Shown here piece after piece: positions 8,601 through 17,303 of a stretch of DNA of 64,000 nucleotides. Source of the DNA: Ornithinibacillus scapharcae TW25 (lineage in GTDB: Bacteria > Bacillota > Bacilli > Bacillales > Amphibacillaceae); NCBI RefSeq assembly GCF_000190475.1, contig NZ_AEWH01000063.1, forward strand, positions 28,684 to 92,683, read 5' to 3'. Positions within the stretch are counted from its first letter, which is position 1. Each line of letters opens with the position of its first letter. Under the pieces are notes generated by a model. That model saw only the letters and a list, made by a program, of their open reading frames with translations. It was not told the DNA's origin and ran no database searches. Made by a program: the position numbers and the translations under genes.

Positions 8601-10069
8601 CCATGGCCATAGCCATTGTTTGGACTTTCTGGGTATTCGCTGTCTGTTCTTGGAGTAGCAGTATCCATAAGAAGTTGTTCAATTTCATCTACAGTTAAAC
8701 TAGAGTTCGCAGACTTCAGCAACGCTATAACACCTGCAACTGCTGGTGTAGCCATTGAGGTACCACTAGCTAAACCATATCCACCACCCGGTAATGAAGA
8801 GCGAATGCTTACACCTGGTGCTGCAACTTCTGGCTTAATTTCACCATATGGAGACGGTCCTCTAAGCGAGAAACTTGCTACCATATCATTAGAATCAGTT
8901 GCACCAACTGCAAATGATTCTGGATAGTTAGAAGGTGATGCTACTGAACCTGGACCACCAGGATTAAATAATGTCGTGTTCCCTGCAGCAAAAGCTGGGA
9001 AGATGTTTGCAGCACGCCATGCGATTACAACATCACGATACCACTCATCGATACCTGATCCGCCACCCCATGAGTTATTCACGACATCCGGTGCTTTGGA
9101 AGCATCTCCACCGGGTGCCATAATCCACTCAGCTGCTTCTAATAAATCAGAATCATAAGCGCCATCAGCAGTGAATGCTTGTACAGCGATCCATTTTGCT
9201 CCTGGAGCAATCCCTATTTGGTTTGATCCATTTGGTTCACCACCAACCATTGTCCCCATTGTATGGGAACCATGACCATCATGATCATATGGCTCAGTTT
9301 GTCCATTTACTGGGTCAAAGAAGCTATACGTATGGTCTACCTCACCAGTTGCTGCATCATAGCCACGATACTTTTCTTTTAGTGCTGGATGATCCCACTC
9401 AACACCAGTATCAATATTTGCTACGACAACACCTGAACCGTCAATACCAAGTCCCCAAACATCAGGAGCGTTTAAACGATCCACATTCCATTCGATGCTT
9501 TGTGTACCGGCCTTCGGTGATTCCTGCACCGCTACTCCTTTGAATAATTGACGTTTTTCGTTTGGAAGAATCTTTTCTACTTCAGGGAATGTAGCAATTT
9601 TTTCTGCTACTTCTTTTGTAGCTGTAACAGCCATACCATTCACGATAAAATATTCCTTAATGTCACTTGCATTTCCTTTGGCAGACTCTGCTTCAAGAAA
9701 GCTTGCAACATTTTGCTGTGATTGGATAGCAGTTGCTTTCAGCTCAGAAATTATAGCTGAACGCTGTACTAGCTCTTTATTAAAAGCTGACAAGCTAGCT
9801 CCCTGTGTTTTAGCGATCGAATCCTTAGCAATTTTCATTGGGTCAGCCTTATCTTTAAACTTAATTAAAAATGTGACCTTTTCATCTTTTTCAAATTGTT
9901 TCTGTAAGTCTTTCCCCATTTTGGCTTGTACAATTTCTTTAGAATCTACTAAAGAAGTATGTGGAGCCGCATTAACTTGCGCACCCGAAACAGCCGGAGT
10001 AAACAATGAGAAGATCATTAGAATCGACGCAATAATACTAAATCTTCTTGCCTGTTTTCTTCTTTTCAA
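5651..10069 (-). CDS. bpr: secreted S8 subtilase, Bacillopeptidase F-like
   Basis: 1472 residues starting at TTG 10069 behind GGGGGAGGAATATTC. Signal peptide residues 1-35; inhibitor-I9-type propeptide about 60-170; catalytic S8 domain about 200-470 with Asp220 (IDTG), His266 (HGSHT), oxyanion Asn364 (AAGN) and Ser438 (GTSMATP), so the triad is intact. The rest is modular: a MAM/immune-inhibitor-like beta domain about 615-780, an EKEAAEKE-type charged linker, carboxypeptidase-regulatory-like repeats about 850-1000, a further beta domain, Ig-like repeats about 1160-1400, and a Gly/Lys/Asn-rich tail (GKGN repeats). Size and order match B. subtilis Bpr (1433 aa), a minor extracellular protease. 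It is a single-gene unit. The Lys-rich tail may bind the anionic wall; that is inference. Confidence 0.9.
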   Translation of the reverse strand: MKRRKQARRFSIIASILMIFSLFTPAVSGAQVNAAPHTSLVDSKEIVQAKMGKDLQKQFEKDEKVTFLIKFKDKADPMKIAKDSIAKTQGASLSAFNKELVQRSAIISELKATAIQSQQNVASFLEAESAKGNASDIKEYFIVNGMAVTATKEVAEKIATFPEVEKILPNEKRQLFKGVAVQESPKAGTQSIEWNVDRLNAPDVWGLGIDGSGVVVANIDTGVEWDHPALKEKYRGYDAATGEVDHTYSFFDPVNGQTEPYDHDGHGSHTMGTMVGGEPNGSNQIGIAPGAKWIAVQAFTADGAYDSDLLEAAEWIMAPGGDASKAPDVVNNSWGGGSGIDEWYRDVVIAWRAANIFPAFAAGNTTLFNPGGPGSVASPSNYPESFAVGATDSNDMVASFSLRGPSPYGEIKPEVAAPGVSIRSSLPGGGYGLASGTSMATPAVAGVIALLKSANSSLTVDEIEQLLMDTATPRTDSEYPESPNNGYGHGLVDAFAAVSTIADGLGSIEGQVMKDGDDNEAPVVEHNGPSEAYAGLDLELEVSVSDDVSVTSVQLQYGSKRVDATRKSGNFQSGTYSVIIPGDQLQEGTFTYNWIVKDFGNNQVVSDLYNVEIKPGITNGYTEDFETNPVGWNITGTNSNWAWGVPTSGPNSATSGENVYATNLAGDYSSRMDETLVMPPVQVASEGESFLQFKSWHNFEQSSTGRAWDYGKVVVSTDLENWTELQMFQGESSGWEDAEVDLTEYAGQTVYLGFYAYSDGSITRPGWYIDDVALSNTSLNLPEKIRNQLGIIGGIIPDKEKEEKELAEKEAAEKEAAEKEKADDVKATPEKDNGVSLNPSGNKLNGLPLSATVSVLESGRSVSTNPQDGSFSMMHPAGTFTMVAETYGFRAQEQSVTVEQDGVATANFMLEELPKSTLTGTLTNQKSGEPIEGASLLLVEDANVEPVSTDANGNFSITAYEGTYTLKVIARDFIGQEIEVTFDEDKAIDIALEPFFTVPGGEIGYDDGTAENARAFYDAGNGWAVKMSLPEGKEQAIVTEGVFQFHGTDWPSPGATNFAVEVWSAGEDGLPAEKLAGPIEAEAIRDLNQWTVVDLSEHNIQVNGDFFMVYVQTGANPNVPGLATDENGENAGRSYQVVDGAWSPSPAAEGNYMIRARVAYGVGNTVITSPTDGTVTNEATVTVEGTASPTTSVTVLNNGDEIGSVEVTDDGTFQLDVELQEGENTLTAVTYVDGEEANESEAVTVTLDTTAPELSITNVQDGDKTNRETLTVEGTVNDENLASVTVNGQKATVNNGTFSKRILLDEGENTIEVIATDEAGNAVNQSLTVFADFNAPVIENVTPAEDKNLKPGDTIKITFDSESGLDASFVVHMPLTNLPQSNPTELPLHETSDGHYVGYWTVPSGLKANGAVIEVIAVDDFGNETRSKAAGKLYISDGSQGDSGKGNNGKGNDKGNNGKGNKGGNGKAIGKN

Positions 10070-10533
10070 GAATATTCCTCCCCCAAATTGATAATTGGTA
10101 TTAAAAAAACCATACTAGCCCCCCTTCTACCAAAGTAAGAACAGTGTCTGGTTGTCTAATCAATCTCTAGTTGTTGTAATCACTATAAACGATTAGGTTT
10201 GTCATATTCTGTCGTATCGCGCTGTTATTTTCTGAATATTTAAAAATGAGTATTAATTACTAAGGGAATAGATGGAAAATTTAAGTAAATAGTTTGATAC
10301 CAAATTTATTTAACTCTAATTATCCCTTGTCCTATCAACATTCATCTTTTTCATGAAAATTTTCCAATAATCTTCTTTCCTAGTTAGGAAAGAAAAATAA
10401 TGATAAAGTCATACAGTTTTATGGATTATTATTCATTCACTAGGGTTTTCTTTCAATTATCCTAATTTTTTTGGCACAATATATTACTTAAGTAACAAAA
10501 ATATTTCCGATGATTGCTACTATTTACTCATTA
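10070..10533. other. AT-rich intergenic region upstream of subtilase gene
   Basis: No open frame with a ribosome binding site on either strand. The 150 bases next to the TTG start should hold the protease promoter, but no box pair stands out. The rest is very A+T rich without repeats that I can see. Confidence 0.5.
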
Positions 10534-10566
10534 AAAAAAGGAGAAGTTCGTTAGAACTTCTCCTCA
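10534..10566 (-). terminator. terminator of ctaB
   Basis: GGAGAAGTTC and GAACTTCTCC (about 10541-10564) form the stem. On the minus strand a T7 run follows (A-run at 10534-10540). Confidence 0.8.
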
Positions 10567-10580
10567 TCACCAAACTTATT

Positions 10581-11478
10581 CTACAAATCAAAAATTATTC
10601 CCATCAATGAATAGATAATGATAGTCGCAAACATCATCGTCATATAAATTAATGAATAAATAAACAACATTTTTGCCCACTTTTTGGAATCCTCTTGTTT
10701 ATATGCAATCACACTAATAATTAACCACATTCCTCCAAGTAAAAGCCCTACTAACATAAGTCCAATACTAAGGGAACCTAGAAGAAAACTCGCAAGAATC
10801 ATAATAACTAGATACACATTTGTTTGTATATACGTCCTTTTTACCCCTTTAACAACCGGTAACATTGGTACATTGGCTGCTTTATAATCATCATGACGTC
10901 TTATCGCAATTGCATAAAAAATGTGGCATTTGCCATAAAACTGCAATAACAAATAATCCTAATAGTGCCGGATGTGTGATATCTGGATAGATGGCTGCCC
11001 ATCCAATTAAAGGTGGCATTGCTCCTGACAAACTACCAACCTCAGTATTATATACGGTTCTTCTTTTCGTCCACATCGTGTAGGGGACAACGTATAAGAA
11101 TAATCCCATAAATCCTAAAAAGGCAGATAACCAAGTGGTAAATGCTAATGCTCCTATCCCAAGGATCGCAAAGATTACCGCCAACCATAAAGTAACTTTA
11201 AAGCTTATTTCACCGGTTACTGTCGGTCTAACCTTTGTTCTTTCCATAATCGCATCGATATCGCGATCATATAAATTATTAAAAGCCCCTGCAGATCCAA
11301 TAATTAAAGCCGTACCTATAATTGCAAGTATCATTTCAGGTATTTTATCAAAAAGACTATAATCGTACGTATACATTGCCAATGTTAATCCTGCTAGCAT
11401 TGGAATAAGATTTGATTTTATAATACCTGTTTTTAAAGTTTTATCTAGAGTGATTTTTGTTTCCTTAAAGCTAGTCAT
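10581..11478 (-). pseudogene. ctaB: protoheme IX farnesyltransferase (heme O synthase), single-base frameshift
   Basis: The upstream part (11478 to about 10920) carries the UbiA-family motif NNLYDRDIDAIMERT and ends LWQMPHF before running into nonsense. The downstream part, in another frame, begins FYAIAIRRHDDYKAANVPMLP, the second family motif, and ends at 10581 after several membrane helices. Removing one base from the T6 (plus-strand A6, 10916-10921) joins them exactly as LWQMPHFYAIAI. The enzyme converts heme B to heme O for cytochrome oxidase and sits in the membrane. The start is uncertain: ATG 11478 is chosen, with an alternative TTG at 11505. No cox or ctaA genes are adjacent. The indel is probably a sequencing error. 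Confidence 0.85.
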
Positions 11479-11650
11479 CGTAAGTTCTATATTCCCTTCT
11501 ATCAATCCTTAGGACTATTCTCCTTATGCACTTCTATCATTGTAACATTTCTTTTCATTTTTTTCTCAGATTAAATAGTACTTTTTGTTGAACAGTGTAT
11601 AACCAGTGTATTTTTACATTCAACCTAACACCTCTAACACTATGGACAGA

Positions 11651-11706
11651 ACAAAAGGACTTAATTCTCCTAATGGTCAATGAGGACATTAGCTAGAATT
11701 AAGCCC
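11651..11706 (-). terminator. terminator of the Nudix gene
   Basis: Outer arms GGACTTAATTCT (11657-11668) and AGAATTAAGCCC (11694-11705), with an inner CTAATG/CATTAG pair. Minus-strand reading ends in CCTTTTG. Confidence 0.55.
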
Positions 11707-11717
11707 AACTTTCTTTT

Positions 11718-12335
11718 TTAATCTAAGATAACATCTTTTATTGGATTTCGTTTGTAATCAAACAACATTTTTATTTGTGATAGGGTATTTCGTGCCACTG
11801 ATAGATCTGGTATATTTTCTTTGGAAAAGAAAGCAACTTGATTCGTCTCTAGACCTGTTTCCGGTGTACCACCAATAAGTTCACATTCTATGAAAATTTT
11901 ATACACATGGTATGCAGAAGGAGGGTGTGGGTGGAGTTTTTTGTCAAGAATTGCTATTAATCTACTAGCTTTAACATCATATCCTGATTCTTCCTTCACT
12001 TCCTTTTCAGCAACTTCCCGTGGCGATAAACCAACATCTGCCCAACCACCTGGTAATGACCATTTGTTGTCCATGTTTTCTTTAACCATCAACAGCTTTC
12101 CCTCATGGAAAACTACCGCACGAATGTCGACCTTTGGTGTAGCATAACCAGTTTCATTAGCAAATAAGTCTTTAATTTCTTGTGGATTTGTCCCAGTGTA
12201 AGTTGTCATTATCTCGATACTTAACTTTCTAATCTCTTCGAATCGCTCTATGTCATAGATGTCACTTGAATACGTCAATCCCGCTTGTGCAATCGCCTGA
12301 AGTTCCTTAGCCCATTTAAGCCAGTTTGGTTCCAA
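11718..12335 (-). CDS. Nudix hydrolase with N-terminal Nudix_N helix domain (YjhB-like)
   Basis: The start is taken as TTG 12335, giving MEPNWLKWAKELQ behind AGAGGTGA; the GTG at 12344 is inside that RBS. Residues 1-60 match the helical domain preceding Nudix in the ADP-ribose pyrophosphatase-like YjhB group. The Nudix box reads GGWADVGLSPREVAEKEVKEES; the metal-binding EVKEES core is intact, while the usual Glu after GWADVG is Leu and the Arg is Lys, as I recall for this subgroup. It probably hydrolyses a nucleoside diphosphate derivative, substrate unknown. About 205 aa. It lies downstream of the adenylyltransferase gene by about 40 bases and may be cotranscribed. Confidence 0.8.
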   Translation of the reverse strand: MEPNWLKWAKELQAIAQAGLTYSSDIYDIERFEEIRKLSIEIMTTYTGTNPQEIKDLFANETGYATPKVDIRAVVFHEGKLLMVKENMDNKWSLPGGWADVGLSPREVAEKEVKEESGYDVKASRLIAILDKKLHPHPPSAYHVYKIFIECELIGGTPETGLETNQVAFFSKENIPDLSVARNTLSQIKMLFDYKRNPIKDVILD

Positions 12336-12373
12336 CAATATCACCTCTCAAATTACCATAATTGTCTTGCTGA

Positions 12374-13255
12374 TTAAAAAATTTCCTTAGCGTTTTTTGG
12401 AAGCGTATGTACTTTTCTAAGGTATCTCATCATATTTTGATCATCCTCTAAAATATACTGATACGATAGCGTTTTCGCAACCTCCAATGCTAAGACTCGG
12501 AATAATTTACAGGCTACAAATAAACTATCCCAAATGTGTTCATAATCACCATCAGCATATGTGCGCACATACATGTCCCAATATTCCTTCGGGAGGTACA
12601 TTTCAAAGTACTTGCCCATTTTACCTGGGGAAATTTGAAAATTGTATTGAATTCCAATCCACCAGGATATGATTTGCTTAAGTCTAGGTCTAATCACTTC
12701 CTCAAGCATCTGCTGCGCATACGGTAACTCTTGTCTCCATATTCCTTTAGCAACATTTTGCGTGCACCACCAGAAATCGTTACAAGCACTAAAATATTCT
12801 GCCTTTGATGGTCTTAACACCCAATAATCCCTATCAGAGGCTACAGGAATGGATGGCAAGAAATCTTCCTTATCCAATAATGGCTTGGTGAGGCTATCCT
12901 GCTTATAATTTTCAAGCATGAATTCTTTTGTTTGCAAATGTAAATCAATACGATTTCCATCCTGAAATAGCATTAAATAACCATAGTTTTGGCTGAGATT
13001 AACATTTCTACCTAACGCTTTATCATTTTTCTCTGGCTCCTGTAACATCAGTATCTCACCAAAAACGGATATCCACTGTTCATTCTCTGTAAACGATTCA
13101 ACATTCGATACAACATACACAATATCGTAATCCTGAAAAATATCCGTTGGTGCATTAGCATTCGTTCTAGAGCCATTCATATAGACGGCACGTATTCGAT
13201 CATCCTCGTTAGCAACAGAAAGAATTAACTCCATCATCTCTTTTTCAGATCTCAT
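12374..13255 (-). CDS. aadK: aminoglycoside 6-adenylyltransferase, ANT(6)/AadK-like
   Basis: 293 residues, close to the 284 of B. subtilis AadK. The nucleotidyltransferase signature is at residues 26-45: MNGSRTNANAP, then Asp42 and Asp44 in QDYDIVYVV as metal ligands, with a later Asp in RIDLHLQ. The C-terminal helical domain (ISWWIGIQYNFQISPGKMGK) matches the ANT(6) family. The enzyme transfers AMP from ATP to the 6-hydroxyl of streptomycin in the cytoplasm. The gene shows no mobile element around it and sits between ordinary housekeeping genes, so it looks like an intrinsic chromosomal copy. The symbol is by family resemblance. Confidence 0.85.
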   Translation of the reverse strand: MRSEKEMMELILSVANEDDRIRAVYMNGSRTNANAPTDIFQDYDIVYVVSNVESFTENEQWISVFGEILMLQEPEKNDKALGRNVNLSQNYGYLMLFQDGNRIDLHLQTKEFMLENYKQDSLTKPLLDKEDFLPSIPVASDRDYWVLRPSKAEYFSACNDFWWCTQNVAKGIWRQELPYAQQMLEEVIRPRLKQIISWWIGIQYNFQISPGKMGKYFEMYLPKEYWDMYVRTYADGDYEHIWDSLFVACKLFRVLALEVAKTLSYQYILEDDQNMMRYLRKVHTLPKNAKEIF

Positions 13256-13423
13256 CCGGTTCTCATACCTCCCCCGTTAACTTAAAAATTCTTAATTATC
13301 ATTCTAACACATGTCCCAGTACGATAATTAGAAATACATATTCAATATAATTCGACAATACTATGCAGGACTTTTCTCATTTTTCTAGAATACTATCATA
13401 ACGAACAAAAAGTAGGTGTTTAC

Positions 13424-13954
13424 ATGAAAGCATTATTAGTAATTGATGTACAAAGAGGAATTGTTGAAATTAAGGATTTTTCGAGAGAGCTTTCCTTAAT
13501 GGAGAAAGTAATCAAGGTCTTTAAAGTTCAAAATTATCCTGTTATCTTTATTAAGCACTATGATACGAATATAGAAAGCTCACTCCATAAGGATTCACAA
13601 GGGTCTGAATTATATGATGGACTAAGTGATTATGCTGAACACATAATCGAAAAAGAAACACCAAGTGCATTCTACAAGACAGATCTCGCGAAATTACTAG
13701 AAGAACTTGGCGTAGACCAATTGTTTATCACAGGTTTTAATACAGAATTCTGTTGTATGTTTACTGCAATAGCTGCTTACGATCGTGGATATAAGGTAAC
13801 ATTTATTGAAGATGCAACAGGTACTGCGAATGATGGGACAGCCTATGAGATGCAGGATTTAGATATTCGTGACTTTGTTGGTACTGTATTACATTGGTCA
13901 GAGGCAATCGAAGTATTAGACTTTGAAGAATATCAGGAGCAATATACATCATGA
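13424..13954 (+). CDS. isochorismatase-family cysteine hydrolase
   Basis: 176 residues, ATG behind AGTAGGTG. The triad of the family is visible: Asp8 (LLVIDVQ), Lys85 (AFYKTDL) and Cys110 (GFNTEFCCMFTA), with the cis-peptide region preceding it. Members hydrolyse amides or related bonds (nicotinamide, N-carbamoyl substrates, isochorismate), but the substrate cannot be deduced here. It is soluble and cytoplasmic, monocistronic, and ends in a hairpin shared with the convergent cold-shock gene. Confidence 0.85.
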   Translation: MKALLVIDVQRGIVEIKDFSRELSLMEKVIKVFKVQNYPVIFIKHYDTNIESSLHKDSQGSELYDGLSDYAEHIIEKETPSAFYKTDLAKLLEELGVDQLFITGFNTEFCCMFTAIAAYDRGYKVTFIEDATGTANDGTAYEMQDLDIRDFVGTVLHWSEAIEVLDFEEYQEQYTS

Positions 13955-13962
13955 TATATAAA

Positions 13963-13991
13963 AAAGCCCTTCTCGTAATGAGAAGGGCTTT
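13963..13991. terminator. bidirectional terminator
   Basis: AAAGCCCTTCTC (13963-13974) and GAGAAGGGCTTT (13980-13991) form a perfect 12-bp stem with a 5-base loop between convergent genes. Confidence 0.9.
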
Positions 13992-14002
13992 CTATATACT
14001 AC

Positions 14003-14203
14003 TTACGCTTTTTGAACGTTAGCAGCTTGTGGTCCACGGTTACCTTCAGTGATTTCAAAAGTAACTTCTTGACCTTCTTCTAGAGTTTTGAAACCGTCGC
14101 CTTGAATTGCTGAGAAGTGTACGAATACATCGTCTCCACCTTCAACTTCGATAAATCCAAAACCTTTTTCTGCGTTAAACCATTTTACTGAACCTTTGTT
14201 CAT
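14003..14203 (-). CDS. cspD: cold-shock protein
   Basis: ATG 14203 follows GGAGGTTTTTTTA; the ATG 15 bases upstream overlaps the RBS. The 66-residue OB-fold protein has RNP1 KGFGFI (13-18) and RNP2 VFVHF (26-30), and the C-terminal RGPQAANV typical of the CspB/C/D group. It binds single-stranded RNA and acts as an RNA chaperone and antiterminator. A leader of about 130 bases separates the likely promoter from the start codon, as is usual for cold-shock genes. Which csp paralogue this is cannot be told from sequence alone, so the symbol is approximate. Confidence 0.92.
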   Translation of the reverse strand: MNKGSVKWFNAEKGFGFIEVEGGDDVFVHFSAIQGDGFKTLEEGQEVTFEITEGNRGPQAANVQKA

Positions 14204-14345
14204 TAAAAAAACCTCCATGTGCTTTTAGCACGTTATTACTAATTTCAGTTCAAGATGATAATTCAAGACGAAGATAATCACTAGAAAGTTATTACATAAA
14301 TCTTGTATATAACACGAACATCAATAAGTTAATCTTAGTATAACA
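14204..14345 (-). promoter_or_regulatory. cold-shock gene leader and putative promoter
   Basis: A TGTTATACT-type extended -10 (complement of AGTATA, 14337-14342) lies about 135 bases upstream of the cold-shock ATG, leaving a long A/T-rich 5' leader. Long leaders of this kind fold differently with temperature in other csp genes. Here only the length and box are seen. Confidence 0.4.
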
Positions 14346-14393
14346 CGTTTTTAGGAAAAACTATACCTTTTTTATAAAAAGAAATTAAACAAC

Positions 14394-15452
14394 CTATTCT
14401 GAATCTCTTCCAATACTCAATCTCTCTTGTAAAAGACCGATAAATCTTTGGGAGTCATCAACACGGATCGCAACATATTGATAGCTTTTCTTTAGTCCCA
14501 TTAGCATAAACGCATTGACTGGTTCATTCAATTTCAGTATTACTGTAGGATAGACTCTTTCCAAGTCCTTTGCAATAAACTCTATCGTATCATTGGAAAT
14601 TTTCTTCTCCAGCTCATTAGTATCGATAATTATTTCTTGAACATTTGTCCATTCAATATCCATTCGTTTCATCAAACCAAGGGAAAGGTATAATTTCTCA
14701 TCTGTGATAAGTACAGGATTTAATCTTAGCGCTTGAATATCTGCTATAAATAAGATTACCGCATAAAGGTTGAACACTAGTAAGACTATCGATAATACAG
14801 GAGAAATGTCATGTAGCCACCAGTGTACACCAATTGATTCGATTATAATGGCATGTATTAACATAATCTGGAATGCAATCATGCTTGTATTTTCGTGTAA
14901 TGTAAACGTGTTGCCCTGGTTAGAGGGCTTCTTCTTCCAACTTGCAAACGCATAGTAAAAGACAAGCATTTCCGAACATATAACTTGAATAATAGGTATG
15001 TTTTTGACATGATTCTCCACTGCATGAGGAAATGAATATAATAAGGGTATTGAACTTTGTTTAACAGTTCGAACAATTTTTGGCAGATATATAACGAATG
15101 ACATAATAAGGAGTACCTCCAGTATTAGGAGCATTCCTTCCACCGCAAATCCTACCCATGTTATGGCTTCAAACGGGGCAAGATATTTCATAGGAATTAA
15201 CAATCTTGTGAGGATTAATCCAAATGCAATTGCTGAAATTATATACTTCCAATTCCACTTTCTAGCCCATGCTATAAATAGGATTGGTGCAACAATTGAT
15301 AGGTCAATAATAGAGCCAATGACAACACCTTGTGATTCTTTTGGAATAAGGTGATGACCAAAAGCGGTATGATATAACACTGCATTTGAACCCAGGACAA
15401 GCACCATTAAAAATAACAATCCATGACGGATAAAACTTCGATTATATACCAT
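14394..15452 (-). CDS. polytopic membrane protein, function unknown
   Basis: ATG 15452 is chosen because GGGAGGGG lies eight bases upstream; 16 codons of open frame precede it without an RBS. The 352-residue product has about eight hydrophobic helices in its first 260 residues, including LLFLMVLVLGSNAVLY and MLLILEVLLIMSFVIYL. A soluble domain of about 100 residues follows (ITDEKLYLSLGLMKRMDIEWTNVQEIIID), reminiscent of the bacterial PH-like domain of small membrane proteins. I do not recognise the family. It is monocistronic on the minus strand. Confidence 0.6.
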   Translation of the reverse strand: MVYNRSFIRHGLLFLMVLVLGSNAVLYHTAFGHHLIPKESQGVVIGSIIDLSIVAPILFIAWARKWNWKYIISAIAFGLILTRLLIPMKYLAPFEAITWVGFAVEGMLLILEVLLIMSFVIYLPKIVRTVKQSSIPLLYSFPHAVENHVKNIPIIQVICSEMLVFYYAFASWKKKPSNQGNTFTLHENTSMIAFQIMLIHAIIIESIGVHWWLHDISPVLSIVLLVFNLYAVILFIADIQALRLNPVLITDEKLYLSLGLMKRMDIEWTNVQEIIIDTNELEKKISNDTIEFIAKDLERVYPTVILKLNEPVNAFMLMGLKKSYQYVAIRVDDSQRFIGLLQERLSIGRDSE

Positions 15453-15571
15453 GTTCCTTTCCCCTCCCAAGCAATATATTGTTTTATACCTTGCTAACAA
15501 TGATTATATCAAACAATCCCACTAATTAGATTGCACCTAACAGTGGGATGTTGACAATATTGTGAATATTA

Positions 15572-16543
15572 TTATTCCGAATAGGAATGAATAAATAGTT
15601 TGACCTGATCACTTATTTCTTTTGACTGGGTCCAATGTAAGTAGTGATGGCCATCCAACGAGACAATATCACTGCTTGGTGAGTCCGTTAATTGCGTTTC
15701 CAGGAACGTACTATTTGTCTTACCAGTTTCGCTTATCCTTTGGTCATTCTTCGTGAAAAATAAAACTGGCATAGAATTCGGAAACGATAGCCCTTTTGTC
15801 TTTTCGATATTCTTACTGATTTCATTCGTTTCATCTATGATGTTTCTATTATAACCCTTCCATGCCGTGATAGCTGTGGTCATTTTCAAATTTTCTTGTG
15901 AATATGTCCTGTCTGTCGTTATTGGTAATACACTTTCTAAACTAAAAATGGTAGCCAGTCTTGAGAGACCTATTGGCGTAATAAGCTTCAAATAATTGGG
16001 ACTTTTAGGAGTAGATTCCTCAAAGTATTCTATAGCATCGGGTAAAGTGGCGTCAATACCAATCACCGCCTCCACTTCATTGGGATATTGATAAGCATAA
16101 TACATACTATAAATACCTGAGATAGAGTGAGGCATTAATATATAGGGACCATCTATACTAGCTTCTTGCAGTGCCAGCCTAATTTCTCCAACAATATTCT
16201 CAACAGACCGAGTTCTATCCGTTAATTCACTCCAACCATACCCAAAGGTCTCGACCACCACTACCTGATGATGTTTAGCTAACTCATCGATTAATGGCTG
16301 AAAATCTAACACTGGAGCTGGTGTTCCTAACCCGGCCAGTAACACAATGGTATGCTCCCCCTCTCCTTCTGTGTATACATGCATTTTTTCCCCTCCAATA
16401 TCTACCATTTCACCTAAAGGTAGATATTTTTTCTTCTCATAAACCGTTATCGCATGATGGAAGAGAATCCATACTAACATAACTAACAATGTGGCAATCA
16501 AAATGTTTCGAATAATAACGAATAACTTCTTTTTTTCTATCAT
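15572..16543 (-). CDS. membrane-anchored alpha/beta hydrolase
   Basis: 323 residues. A hydrophobic helix (about 8-29) anchors the N-terminus. The alpha/beta hydrolase fold follows, with oxyanion region LLAGLGTPAP (68-77), nucleophile elbow MPHSISG (Ser140) and a late His in LDGHHYLHW. The elbow carries Pro in place of the first Gly and Ser in place of the last, but keeps the small-His-Ser pattern. Substrate unknown; an ester or peptide bond is possible. It follows the ABC permeases on the same strand by about 28 bases and may be the last gene of that operon, although its role there is unclear. Confidence 0.75.
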   Translation of the reverse strand: MIEKKKLFVIIRNILIATLLVMLVWILFHHAITVYEKKKYLPLGEMVDIGGEKMHVYTEGEGEHTIVLLAGLGTPAPVLDFQPLIDELAKHHQVVVVETFGYGWSELTDRTRSVENIVGEIRLALQEASIDGPYILMPHSISGIYSMYYAYQYPNEVEAVIGIDATLPDAIEYFEESTPKSPNYLKLITPIGLSRLATIFSLESVLPITTDRTYSQENLKMTTAITAWKGYNRNIIDETNEISKNIEKTKGLSFPNSMPVLFFTKNDQRISETGKTNSTFLETQLTDSPSSDIVSLDGHHYLHWTQSKEISDQVKLFIHSYSE

Positions 16544-16571
16544 ATTTACTCCTAATCTAGTGCTTTATATA

Positions 16572-17303
16572 TTAAATAGGCTTCCGCTTAAAATAAATAT
16601 AGCCTCCAATGAAGAATACCAAAAAGCTTCCTCCCACAACCGTTAATAGCTGTTCCCACGGAATGAAAAATACATCTGTAGTATCTCCGCCTACATACAT
16701 CATAGAGAATGGTTGTGCCCAAGGATAATAAGGTCCGAACTTTGCTGAGTTAATCGCTAATATAGCCGGTAACGTAAAGATTACATTCACTGAAAAAGAA
16801 GCCGCAAAACTCTTAAACATCGTGGACATCCATAGCTGCAAGGCAGCAAGTGGAAATGTTGCGATCCATCCTCCTACTATACTTTTCCAAACTATCGCCA
16901 TCGGGAAAGTGTCTGTAAGTCCCCTAACAAGTCCAACACTTGTAAAAGATAGAAAATATAGTAACTGAATAACCAAAATTAAGAACACTAGCAAGAAATA
17001 CTTCGTCACAAATACCTGTTCCCGTGAAACTGGTAAAGAAAGCAACTGTTTCCATCCACCTGCTTGATGCTCATATCTACAAATAGTAGCTGCTAGAATA
17101 CCAGTAACTAATGGTAGAAATAGTAATGCATAGGTTAAATTCATCACTAGTAACAGACCTGTCCACTGATTAGCTTCATCTGGAAACATATCGGTATTTG
17201 CGAATAGTCCGATTAATATTCCGACAATAGGTCCAGTAAACAAGATAGGTAATATGTTTGTTTTTCTTAACTTAAACCATTCAGCCTGAAATAAAGTGAA
17301 CAT
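16572..17303 (-). CDS. ABC-2 type permease (second subunit)
   Basis: 243 residues with six predicted membrane helices. The start MFTLFQAEWFKLRKTNILPIL is the common N-terminus of BcrB/lantibiotic-immunity (MutG/EpiG) permeases. Its ATG overlaps the end of the preceding permease (stop TAA and start ATG adjacent in AAGTAAATG), so translation is probably coupled. It forms the membrane channel of an exporter with the subunits at 17304 and 18011. Members of this group usually protect against peptide antibiotics or export them. No biosynthetic gene is nearby, so defence rather than production is more likely. Confidence 0.8.
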   Translation of the reverse strand: MFTLFQAEWFKLRKTNILPILFTGPIVGILIGLFANTDMFPDEANQWTGLLLVMNLTYALLFLPLVTGILAATICRYEHQAGGWKQLLSLPVSREQVFVTKYFLLVFLILVIQLLYFLSFTSVGLVRGLTDTFPMAIVWKSIVGGWIATFPLAALQLWMSTMFKSFAASFSVNVIFTLPAILAINSAKFGPYYPWAQPFSMMYVGGDTTDVFFIPWEQLLTVVGGSFLVFFIGGYIYFKRKPI

